NCBI RefSeq assembly: GCF_032854445.1
Contig: NC_088295.1
Location: forward strand, 29,942,470 to 30,006,469
Origin: Liolophura sinensis
Lineage: Eukaryota; Mollusca; Polyplacophora; Chitonida; Chitonidae
Length of the DNA: 64,000 nucleotides
Direction: 5' to 3'
A program made the translations under genes and the position numbers. Under the pieces are notes generated by a model that did not search any database, was not told the DNA's origin, and saw nothing but the letters and a program-made list of their open reading frames with translations. The first letter of the stretch is position 1. Every line of letters starts with the position of its first letter. Below, in pieces: positions 21,861 to 33,904 of this stretch.

Positions 21861-24800
21861 TATAAGTGAAACATTCTCAACTACAAGTACATGTATGACG
21901 TTGGGCAAAAATTCAAATGAATGCTTGTAATCGAATGAAATGGACAGTATAATATGACACTGGGTTAAATTTTTCACATATTTCATTCTTGATTCCAAAT
22001 GTATTGATTAACTAATTTCCAAATTGTCTAATTAGTTTCTCAAATTAATGACATCTGGCCTGATATTCATTGCGTTTTCTTATTACAAAATATTTCCCTA
22101 GGGACAGGACAAGAGAATAATTTTTGCCCATCGACAATCAAAAGTTTATTACGTATTTACCATGGCAATCTTTTTTCACCGCCTCCACTTTTCGAGTTTC
22201 CCATCACTTGAACTTGAAGTAATTATTCAGAACTACTTGAGATGAAAAATAAATACTTTGTCGCCAAGTAACAGCGAATGAATCTTTCTCCTTGGCACGT
22301 GAAAAAAAGTATGAAAAAAGAAATTGCCAATCCTGCTTCTCCCTTTCAAAGGGCAATTTCATTTCAGTCACTGAGCCGCTGAGATAAACCTTGCAAAGTA
22401 AGATAAATGACGAAATAAGGAATCTTGCCGTATAATTTATAATTGCTGTGCAAGAAGCCGAGTACACTCAAGTTGTTCTGTATCGGTAAGAACACATTTA
22501 AGATTTCTTGTGCTATACCATTACTGTTAGATAATTTTCCCAGGCGTATGCACTATCCGTGTGTAACTGGAACAGAAAAGACCATAGTGTGACAAGTACA
22601 TATACATTACGTGTCGTCAGGGCACTCGTTTCATACGCTGTTGTCGCAACCGTTTGGCCATGGGCCATTGAGGTGAGGTACTCGATTCCATGCACCTCCC
22701 AATTTGTTTCACTTGTACCAGAAGGTATTTCAAGCACCCACCTAAGAGCATCTACCCTGTAAAAATAGATAAACAAAAAAAAATTGAAACATAGATAAAT
22801 CTTGATTCAGTTCTCAACACAAATATTATATTTCAGTCAAGAGACCCATTATGTGAACAGTGACTCCAATCGAGATTTGAGATAAAACGTCTCACCTCTA
22901 TATCAAGTTTGTAACGATTCAAAAATGTTTCTGTTATTTTCCATCTTTCTTTCTTTGTGACAAACACTCTCTTTTTTTCTTTCGAGACGACCGTCAACCT
23001 TTATGACCACACAGGTAAATGCGGAGCTTGTTTTTCCCTCAATGGTACATTAACAATCCATTTGAATTTTAAATAGTAAGGATTTCTAAAACTGCATCAA
23101 TTGGGACGCTCTGTTAACTTGTTTGAACTTATCCGTGTGTTAAACTTGCTGTATTTTAAGATACATTTTACTTGTAAGTTGGTCTTAAATCTTGCTTTTC
23201 ACTTTACCAAAGTCAAGACAAGATCGATCTTCCCACTCCAGCTGGACGGCGCTAATTATGATGATTATATTAGTGAGCCATTCTTGAATCATTTCATAAA
23301 AAATGAATAAATGAATTTGCCTACCAAGCTTTGCATGCAACATGATTCCATTTCACCATTAATTTCAACTGAAGTTATTATTAATTTTGTGACCATATCG
23401 AAAGAAGTACCTATGTTTCAGGACTTTTTGAGCGCAACTGATTTTTTCCATACCGTTTTGTACAATTAGTAGCAAACAGTGTTGATACATTTAAGTACTT
23501 TATAGTCACTTGCAACAAAAGCAGGATATTAAAAATATGTTGCTTTTTTTAATAAACAGAATATACCAGAAAAAGTAATTGGTCGCCATACAACATATTT
23601 TTTCTCCTTATTGACTTTTTTTTGCAACATTTGAGCAGAAGAGCAGTGGCTAGAGATGATTCCAGTTACATAAAATAAAATGCGTAGAAATTCTCAGTTG
23701 GTTAAACCGAATATTCTAACCCCTACTTCTACACCATATTATAACATGTTCAGATGCATTCTGAATATGAGGATCAGTACACGATTGTTGGGATCAGTCA
23801 GCAACACCTTTGGAAAGCGTTGCAAGGACGAGCCAATCACTGCAGTAGAAGTTAGCTTTGGAATGCAAGTGATTCATTACCACAAAATATCGATTTTTCT
23901 CGAATGACAAATGAAGCGCAATGTTCTACTTGTTGACGGTTCATTTACCCTAGCATTCGACCATCAGCATTTCTCAGCAACAGAAATCAGCAGTTTTCAT
24001 ACACCGAGGCCAATATTGTCCGCGGGCTGTTAGTGACAGCTAGATGAATTTTTTCTCGAGCCTCTGTAATTATGAACCCTGGCTGTAATAGAGAAACCCT
24101 TCTCGCTTCGTGCACTGTGAAGAAAACAAAATACACTGACCCTTTCAGATCACCGAGATTTGTCACGGAGTTTTTCCTGAGGCACTTGAAGAAACTAGAC
24201 TATATCCGTAGGGAAACATATGACGCAGGATAATATCCGATCTATGAGTAACCGTACAGCACATACCAATCGCAGCAACCCAGTGCTCATTTCCGGTAAG
24301 GGGAACTATCTCAATTCTAAGGCTTTATGTACCGGGTTGATCCCCCTTGTGTAGTGCCTTTTTGGTTACGTGAGCGCATTGATTTTCCTCACTAGGCATG
24401 CAGTAAATTTGTCAACTTCAACCTCAAAAATGCATATCTCCTAACTTTCGACTGATACAATGCCATACAACCACATGCAGCTTGCATTTTTCTCTACAAC
24501 ATATGAAAAAATCAAGCCAGCATGACTACCACTGTTTTGAGCTGTGGTTGCTCCCTTGCTCCTTTACTCTTCAGATTGGTGGGGGGAATCTTGGGCCCTA
24601 TTGCCTGAATTGCGCATGTGTAACCTGTAAGTAGGAGAGAGTTCCGTCTCGTCAGCTGATCTGAGAATTTCTAGCAAAAGGAAAGTGCAGTTAAGACTGT
24701 GAGCACTCTTTGCATCCCTGTAAACCTTAGAAAGAAACTTGTATATTTGGGACAGGCACAATATTGTAATTAGTGTTGATGTCGCTTTAAAGGTATCCCT

Positions 24801-25266
24801 TTATTTCATTCTTTATTCATGCCAATGCAGAGCCAGATATTTTCCAAATTGCCTCAGTCTCTACTTGAGCCAATTATTTTTACTACCTGAATATTGTCTT
24901 TTGGGATTACTAATTTTTGACAGATTATTATCGTGCATATTATGTATTTGAGATTCACGTATCTCAACTTATTACGGACAGGCTAGAATTCTTGACTTGC
25001 TTTCAATAGTTATTTCTCTGAATGCAGATAGATTTATGAAATTATAGTTACCGTTGGTATGATTACTCTTGTTTTCAGCCAAGATGGTTCTATACATTTT
25101 AAGGCATACATCACAGCTCCTTCTTTAACCAGTTTATTTCTAGGGATGCTTCACAGGAGTAACATATCACGAAGACCAGCGTAAATCAGGAAAACTACAT
25201 GAATGAATAAATACACTACTAGAATGGTTAATAGTTAAGTCTAATAAAGGTGTGAAACGAATTTTG
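21861..25266. other. No confident feature
   Basis: AT-rich with short open frames. The one item of note is a minus-strand open stretch ending at 22,513, listed separately. Poly-t and poly-a runs near 22,765, 22,975, 23,545 and 23,615 are low complexity. Confidence 0.55.
22513..22756 (-). other. Possible exon, unrecognised
   Basis: On the minus strand a long pyrimidine tract ends in ttttacag at about 22,757, a good splice-acceptor shape. It is followed by about 80 codons without a stop down to the TAG at 22,513-22,515. The local composition is less AT-rich than the flanks. The predicted peptide matches no family I know. The plus strand is also open over much of the same span (22,559-22,762), which weakens the case. 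No donor site or partner exon was found. Confidence 0.2.
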
Positions 25267-25740
25267 AATACATGTACATTAACATAAGGTCTACATTATG
25301 CAACAACCCTGACAAAATCTCCCGCTTACGATGCGCATGCGCTAAAACTTAAAAACAGCGTATATTTACTTTGGCGACTGTAGTGGGAAAACGCAGTTGC
25401 TAAAAATAATGAAACATAAAGGTTGTCTTTGTAGAAATAATTTATGTATTTACATATAACTTGGGGTGTTACTTTAAAGTTACTTTAAAGCATTTTAAGG
25501 GTCATTAGCGTTTTCTCTTTGAATTTCTTATCTTTGAACCATAATGAGGGCTTGTTAGCGCGTTACAAAAGCATTCATCGTCAGTACGTGCGTTGTTAAT
25601 GGGTAGCTTAAACTTTCATTTTTTGACAGATTGTGTGTATGACTTTCGGAGATAAAAGTTTCATAAAAGTTAAAAGTTTCACAGGTTTTTTTTGTCAGGA
25701 TCGTTGCATAATGTAGACCTTATGTTAATGTACATGTATT
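25267..25740. mobile_element. MITE-like element with about 50-bp inverted ends
   Basis: The left end (25,267-25,316) starting aatacatgtacattaacat is the inverted complement of the right end (to 25,740). The outer 38 bases match perfectly by eye, then there are a few changes, then a shared cctgacaaaa. The interior of about 370 bp has no coding capacity and includes a doubled gttactttaaa. Total length is 474 bp. If the TA within aaTAcatg and catgTAtt is the target duplication, it would be a Tc1/mariner-type non-autonomous element. That superfamily is a guess. No transposase is nearby. Confidence 0.85.
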
Positions 25741-28700
25741 ACCCAGCATGCTGATCTGACATCCTGTTTCTCATATTGTTTACCTAAATCACAAAGGTCA
25801 GCCTGTAATTATATACATTATTAGAATATATTACAACCGACAAAAAAGTCTGGACTCGCCATTAACTCTATAGAAGTTTCCATATCGCTAATTCAAGATC
25901 AAATCTTGTATCTCAGAGTGTTGATAATATTTTCTTATTCATTAGCTTGTTATGTCTAGGTCAAATTTCCTTTATGAGAAGTTCAATGTTTCACTTCTTT
26001 ATACTTTGATAAGAAAGTATAAAGCTATGTATATATAACTTGAAATTAAAGGTCAACTGAACTGTAACTCATTGAAAATATTTTTTTACCACAGTGCATA
26101 TTTCTCGAAGTAAACTCATGCCATTGCGAGGTTTGTGCTGTTTTGGTCGACATTTTTAATGAGCTTTTCTACACTTAAACTACGCAACCCTTAACTTATA
26201 CATTTGTCTTGATTCGTTGAACGCAAGATCCGTGCCAAAAGAGTTTTGCATGGGCTAGAAAGAGATAAATGTACGATGACAAAAAAAAATATGGACAAGG
26301 CATAGTTAGGTTGGGGCCTCAGTGCGAAACGCAGCTAAATGAGATTTAAGTTTAAATATACGGAGTGTATGGCGTCATATTGAGTCGACATACTTAAATG
26401 CGAACAAGACACGGAGTTGAAAGATTAGTCTCTTCGCGAAGAAGGTAGAAGGGTGCACCCTATGTTAGGTTGATCGGAATTTTCATTGGAACAGAAGAGT
26501 TGTTCCCCTTTGTACACGCTTGCCAGCTGTTCACATACATGGCAAAGCCTTAAAGGGTTCACTAACATTGTAACGTTATGTTAATTGCTCTTTCTGTTTC
26601 AACCCTGATAATGGGAGGAAACATTTACCTCAGCATAACAACCCACGGCACCACGAACACAGGGTAATGTCAGTTACCCATGGGCCAGTTGTCGGTAGGT
26701 CGTTAACATGCTATGATGAAAGTTTGATCAAAGCTATCGTTGGCTATATAGTTAGCACGTGTGCTTTTTTCACAGAATTTCTGTGAAGTGACTTCCACTT
26801 GTTATGAAGAAAAACCGAGGGCCAAAAGGGGTAATAATGGAATGTCTTCCGGGATGGCTCCAGTATGGTATAGTCAAAAAGACAGCAGCAGTTTTGAAGT
26901 CTTCAACAAAACAAAATTGTACAAAAAGTTTTATTTAGGAAAGGGGGTGGTGGCAGTTACTTTAACTGAAATAAAACCCCCAAAAATCTAACAAGATTAA
27001 ATATTCAAAAAGGTGTATGTGAATTTAAAGGTTATACATCACAAAACAGCCTTAGTTATTCATTTCATGGACATGTATGCAATATAAAGTGAATGTATGA
27101 ACAGCTGACGCGCATGAAAATACATCTATTTACTATTAGACTCGAAGACAATTTAATGATATAGAATGCCGACTACCAGCTTTAAACATCAAGAATCCAC
27201 CCCCCCCCCCTCTCAAACCTGATAACTACTGGTTATTTACATAAATTATCATTTAAAACAAAGATTAAGTATCTCTGTGTGTTGGCAGAATCGTGATTGT
27301 TATGAAAAAGAATGGAACAGATATTCCATTTCATTCTTAGACAAGGGAAACTCTACCTTGAAGTCAGTACGTGACAATGCAGACGTCGAGGTATACAGAA
27401 GTAGCCCTGTAACTCGGGGAGCTCAGCTTTACTGCCTCGATAGGCCTATATGGAGCACGTGTTATTCGACGTTACCTGTACGCCAAGTCAGGACGAAGGT
27501 TTTTCTGAAAGCCGTGCGATGCTTTGGAATAGCCTCATAAGTGTGTGTTTGAGTGTGTGGATGTTCCACGCATGATTATGGAAAAATTTTCCCAGGAGGT
27601 AATTTACTCTCAAACGTTGTCCGATAAGTTGATGGTTGCCAGTTTATAAAAAAATAATAGGCACATCGGCGAATTATAATGGTTAAATAGGGGGCACCAT
27701 AATTTACAGGTGATAAGGAAATACATGATGATTCGGGTGTATTTAGGTTGATATAGTACTATTTCCAGCTTATATTCTTGCAACATCTAATATTCAGAAT
27801 AGGAGTGAAACAGTCCACATATCCAAAAGGCCTACAATTTTTGAATGTGGCCGTACTAACATGCATGGTAACAAGAACCCGAAAATTTCTATCCCTGACG
27901 AAGATGTAAGCGTCTATGGGAGGTAACTCTTCTGGACAAATGCATTAAGCCAATGCAAGCTTATGCCCTCCTCTGAACTACAATTTAGAGTGTGGACACA
28001 TTATACACGTACTTGTCAATGGCCTTTTCTTGGAGTGATGATTACAGTTGGATGAATATATAGGCATTGCAATTGGCTTATATTTACCAAATGTGTCATA
28101 TCTAAAGTTACGTCAGAAGTGACAAATGCTGACAGCCAAGTCAGTATACAGCAAATAGCCTATAAAAATTCATAATTTATATCATTTACCTTCCTCATAT
28201 TTAGCGCAGTTATATTTTTTCTCGAATGTATACAGAAGTGTAACTACCAAATATTATAGGATATAATAATGTATCCTTATTGTATACACCACATTTTGAA
28301 TTCCTGTGAAGCTTCAAAGTATTTTCTGTTTGATGTTTTAGAAATACATTTATATTTTCTCGCACATGGGCGAAATATTAAAGCTCCGGTAGAACGAGAC
28401 ATGCTTTATTACGTGACATATGGGTAGGCATAGCTTATATAAACACATGATCCGCAATGATTTACTGCACGCCGTCTGGCTAGTTGCCTCCATATCTAAA
28501 GGTTAACGACGCCTTTATGCTCATACTCAGTGAATAAGGCAAGTGGCGTGTAGATAAGTTACACAAAGGTGTCTGCTGAAAGTTTTACGATGTCTTGTTT
28601 GCCATCCAAAATACCGCTAATTTTAGAGCAATCAGAAGTCCGTTCCGTTCCTCAATCTGCTCCACGTTTTCAGTGACCACAAATCTATCTTGTTTTACAG

Positions 28701-31700
28701 TGGTGGAGAGAGTTGATGTCCGATTTAGCAGCACGATTCCTTTGAAATCTTATTATCTGTGTAGGTCGGCCAGTTTACCAGTTGGGCGAGAGTAGAAGCG
28801 ACCTAATCTGCGGAGAACGCGCAGTGCTTTCTCAGGTAATTACCACACAGAATGGACCATTTGAGGCCATGGCATTAAGGTGACGTAAATCGACATTACT
28901 AGCGAATTGGTCGCGAATTGTTCCCCGAACCATTGCACGCGGGAACAGTCCTCGGAAATGCGAACAAACTCTCACTGGGGTTTTAAAATGTCCCATTTAC
29001 TCATTCTGTTAGACACGTCTCAAGGTAAAGCAGACAACGACATTAATTAAACAGGCCAAAGGTAATCGCTGGGTAAGTTGACTGTAATGCTTAACAATTA
29101 GGGTCCAGCACTTACCGGTCTTGTCACTAAAGCCCTATGCTATATGCAAGCTTGCCTTACTTGTTATTGGGTTGTTACAAAAAGTAGACTAAACGCGATA
29201 CAACAGTGAATTAAATCTTTTTGTATGTGCACCGCTCTACACTACTCGGCTGTTTGTTTTGGGTTGTTGGGCGAACGGGTTTGGAGGCCTTTAAGACAAA
29301 TAGAAAGGCAATATTGTGCACAGATGACTGTACCAGGTGGTGAGCTCCTTGAGGACCTTTTGTGACCATATGATGTGCAAGTCTGTAAGTCATAAGTGAG
29401 AAAGTTCGTCTGTTAAACACCATATGTGAGAAAGTTCGTCTGTTAAACACCAAAGGTCAAGATGAACCCAACAATACTGTATGTCAGACTAAACACTTTG
29501 ATGGAGGTGGTGCAATTTTTGAAAAAATTAACTAAGATCTATTACCACGAATGTATTATACATACACCTCTGTTTGCCATTGTCTTCATTATCCTTCAGA
29601 AACATTCTATATAAATCGATGGGATTGTCTCAGCAAGAAACACCTAAGGAGATCTAAATAAATGCAGCATTTTACAGAATGAAAAACATTTTAGAGAATG
29701 TAAAGAACATATAATAAATACCCTTTCTGTAGTTTGTATCGTGTTTATCACTGCGTTTCTTCATTTAAAAATTATTATACTGAGTGCTAAAATAAGATTT
29801 AATAATGCCATGGGTCTACAAAGTATATATGTTCAGACAGAAAGATACATATTCTTAAAAGGGTTGGCATGAAATTTCTAATCAAGGCCACAGCAGCCCT
29901 CTAATATGTTTTTTTATAAAGTCGTCCTTGATGAACATGCTTTTCACACTTTTGGTTGTGTTGCTCTCTTATTCACGTTTTACGCCTGTCTTATAAAATA
30001 TAGCTTGTCTTTATCCTACTTTCAAGTAAAACAATGAAATGAGGCACGTTATGTCAAGAATCAAGGTGATAGTTTAACGTGAACAGAATATCTGACATTT
30101 TGCGTTTATTTCATTCTTTCCACTGCCATTGCAGTTGACCATTAAGCTTGCAGAAAAAGAAAACGCAAAGCTCATTTGGATAGCCATCGCTATTGACAGA
30201 TCGTATATATTTAGTTTTCATGCGAAATGAACTTTCGTATGATCTTATGAAGGGGACTCGAAAAAAACGCCTAGTCGATTCTCAATATTCATGGTGGGAA
30301 ATGGCACCTCGTCGAAAAATCGCACTATGTAGTGGTGCATGATACTATTTGTCGTATGAAGTATGGGCATCCCGCCAGGGCTTCTCATTGCCCATCTCCT
30401 ATGGCATTAGCCGTACACGGACATCTCAGATCCCCCAGGGCATTATTATGCCAGCCAGCACATCACGGCGATGTCGAGCACGATGCTTCATCTCATTGCT
30501 TTCCGATTTCCTTGCATTAGCACGGATGAAAAGCCCGCCTGAAAAAGTCAGCGGTGATGCCTTAATACTGATTGCCCCAAACTGATGCAGCCCGCGGAGT
30601 ATGGCTGTCTCTATAGTTCTCTTAGAAAGTGGATTAGTCGAGGTCTGGGGATGATGCGCAGTCGCACGCTACATACACCTGCCTCAATATAGTCGCCAAA
30701 CGCGCCCGGACTCTTTTATGGCTTGGCACCATGTCAGATTCGTCTTATGGATCCTACTGAGATTTGGAAGCTCTTAACACCTACAAAGCTGGACAATTTT
30801 TCGTATTAAAATGATTGAGCGCTATAACACTATCACATTCAATGGTTAAAACGCGGAAGTTTGCCACGGGACATTCCGTGTATGGATGTGACATACATGA
30901 ATAAGAGACCGGGAAGTTTAAATCACTTCAGACTTTGCATTGACAATGGGTCTACTGGGACGTATTTCTGCAGTAGGCTACCTTAAAATGTTTATGGTAT
31001 GTTAGTTGGAAATTGACGTTGTCGGTGTTTATGTCCCAGCAAAGTAGTAGGCATCTGCCCTTCCCTCTGGTGGACGAATCAATAACTATTGTAGAAATTC
31101 TAGGTCTTGCAAGCATTCTGTTCCATTCCAATCACGCTGATGTCATACAATTCCATCCTTTTTGAAACAGATTTCTTTTGGTAATGATGCCGAGTCCACA
31201 AAAGTGCAAGAAGATTAATGTCATGATTTTTTATTGAGAAACTAGTATGGGTTTTTTTCGGCGTATGGCAGATAGTATTACTGACGAGACAATTTGTAGA
31301 ATGCGTAACATAAGATATACGGAAGCTACACAATAATGGGAAGACAGGATAGCGAAATAACTCTCTAACAGGTTTATATACCAGGTTTTTAAATCATAAC
31401 AAATTTAATAAATAACAGGAAATCGTAACTCGGAACATTTCCATACATAACATGTATCTCTAGTCAAAAAACATCATCTGAGGCACTTCAAATCGTATAG
31501 CACAGATAAGCTTGTTACCTCGTTAAGGACATGTATGCCTTCTCGCCTCGTAGAAATTCTGTATAAGGAAGACATTTAAGTATAGCCATGCTCAAAACTG
31601 CTGATTAAGTGGACCAAGGTTGTTAAGGTTGTTTCTCTCAGTCCCCACATGTTGAACGAGGAAATGGACAGAATATATTCCTTTTTGGACAGCTGTCACA

Positions 31701-33137
31701 ATGTCATTTTGGGGCCAGGGATTATGTCATAAATCGCCCTCCACCGAGGCATGTCTCTTTCAGAAGCGGCTTCTATTCAATCAGCGAAATACAAAATTTT
31801 GTTAAACCATCGGTTTATTGTGCAAGATTTCAAATTTTGATTTTAGATAAACAACTTTTCAACATCGACAAAGAAAAAAACTGTCTGACCATGAGGGAAA
31901 TTATGCTAATTAAAGATGCATTCAACCGTCTGTGGTTACAGATGTCGTAGTTCAGAGGTGCAGTCTCTTGTTGTTTCAAATCCCTTAATTTGGTGTGTTA
32001 TGATGTACATCCGAATGAACAAATCTGTTATGGAGGCAGTCGTGTGGCCGTGGCGTCTCACGCGAGGATATAATGTGAAGAAGGCCTTTAAAGATTGTCG
32101 CCAAGGAAAAAAGTGAAAAAGAGAGATTTTTCCCCCTTTTTTTAGGCGCCACTTCACACGCAGGAGCACCGAACCGGCTAATCTAAGTTTATTGTAAACA
32201 GGAAATGAGTGAAGCAGCAGTAATTTCTGTGTCGCTTTAGCTTCAGTGGATCGAGGCACGATAATGTTTTAAAAGGTTTTGGGTCATGCATGTGGCTCAT
32301 TTTTTCCCAAAGAAGTCCTCGAATGCGCTTTTAGAGACTTGTTAAAAGAAAAAAAAAACTTTAAATTTAATTTTTGACGTTGTGGTACTGTAATTTTTCT
32401 CTTTGCTTCCCAATTTTTGCTGATAGATTACTATGAGCTACTTAAAAATAGAAAGTACAACAGCGGACACCTGTAAGACACTTATCAGGCGAGCAAACAT
32501 CATTTGTAATCTGAATCTACGTACATTTTACTTTCCAACTTTAAATAAACTACATGTGGTAAATATTTACGACAGCCAGAAATATAAAAGAGTACATACC
32601 ACTTAACTGATTATATAATAGTAAGTCCTCGATAGGCTTTGCGTAACTCCTTTGAACATCATAAGCTGACGCGAGGCTTGGTATATTTGTCCATGCTAAT
32701 TTAACGCATGGGTTACCCTTATGACCCTCTTCACAACTTTAATGACTAAAGGTCTTTTATTATCTCTTATGCAGCTTTATATCCGTGATTTATTACTTGA
32801 TTCGGTGAGTCATCAATCGCATTAGGAGTGTTTTTATCAGACATCCCTATTGTGAACAGTCGATGCAATCCCGATACCTGCTAAAACAGAATTGGGCATA
32901 ACCGTCCTGTATTTGTGCTACTCTTCAAGTTATTTATTGACACAGTTCTGGATGTCTTGTTTACTTTGGCTAACACCCCATATGGACCAAACCTGATTAA
33001 ATCGAAATCAAGCGCTATGTCCAGACGTCTTCGCTAGCTCAACGTGTTGGCATGGTGTGGATTTAAATCTTTAGCAAATAACAATTCGTCTTCGGCCTGG
33101 CCACGTGTTGCCTTCCCTATGACCGTATCATTAGGTA
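25741..33137. other. No recognisable gene
   Basis: Only short overlapping open frames. A stretch near 30,350-30,600 is distinctly GC-richer than its surroundings and open in two plus-strand frames, but its peptides match nothing I know. Low-complexity tracts: an 11-base C run at 27,200-27,210 and a 30-bp tandem pair at 29,396. Confidence 0.5.
29396..29455. repeat. 30-bp tandem duplication
   Basis: Two adjacent units starting gtgagaaagttcgtctgtta at 29,396 and 29,426, identical except at the very end. Confidence 0.85.
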
Positions 33138-33578
33138 GTGCCATGTTTGTCTCCAATTGGGTTTTCCCTCGCCACAAACCTTAAGGCTTCTAAATCCCAG
33201 CTAGTAGACATAGTGACCGTTTCTCCGATGGGAGCAGTACAGGTTATCGACCGATCCGAAACAAAACTGGCGGCTCAAGACGAATGGTACCGTTACAGGC
33301 GTCGAGCTGGATATACACATCCCTTTAAGAGCTATCCGTCTCATGGCAAGCATATACGTACATGTATACGTTATACTAAAAAATTCTACTCAAGCAGGAA
33401 TCACACATGGCTTGAAAAGTCGACATATCATTGCGGATGTAATCATTTAGAAAGCGGAGAGGTGCACTCCTTTGAATCCTGCGTTAATCATATCAGCCAT
33501 CATGTAGAGCCTAGCCCTACACTGTTTGTTACTACCAATACAAAGCACTGCTTCCAAAACCATGCATTATGTGCTTGA
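33138..33578 (+). CDS. Unrecognised 146-codon open frame
   Basis: The longest open frame in the 26-48 kb interval. The translation has no signal peptide, membrane segment or domain I recognise. It contains several Cys and His residues in its C-terminal half (CGCNHLESGEVHSFESC and onward), with spacing that does not fit a known zinc-binding pattern. The first Met follows no obvious promoter or splice acceptor. An open frame of this size is plausible by chance in 64 kb, so I consider it probably not a gene. Confidence 0.12.
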   Translation: MPCLSPIGFSLATNLKASKSQLVDIVTVSPMGAVQVIDRSETKLAAQDEWYRYRRRAGYTHPFKSYPSHGKHIRTCIRYTKKFYSSRNHTWLEKSTYHCGCNHLESGEVHSFESCVNHISHHVEPSPTLFVTTNTKHCFQNHALCA

Positions 33579-33814
33579 GGTGTAGTTATGTGGCATACAT
33601 GTGGCGTTTTGATTGCCTTTGGTACGTCTTGCTTAGTTATAGCTATGTATACATGAATGTAGACATCTGCGCGTGTGTATTTGAAATTTCATTTTCGACA
33701 TCTTTAAAACAACTTAATTACCTTGTGGCAAGGCTAATATCCTCAAAACAAGCGCACCTTATCTTTTATCCTGTTTTTTTGTTCAAAATACATGCATAAA
33801 GTGAACACCCACAT

Positions 33815-33904
33815 TCCGGTTTCCTCCCTTTATCATGCTGGCCACCGTCGTATAAGTGAAACATTCTGGAGTATGGCGTAAAAAACCAATCAAATAAATA
33901 AATG
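33815..33904 (+). mobile_element. SINE tail fragment (main family)
   Basis: Contains ccggtttcctccc, catgctggccaccgtcg, tataagtgaaacattctgg, tatggcgtaaa and a caaataaataaa end. This is the 3' half of the main SINE. The head is absent. Confidence 0.8.
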
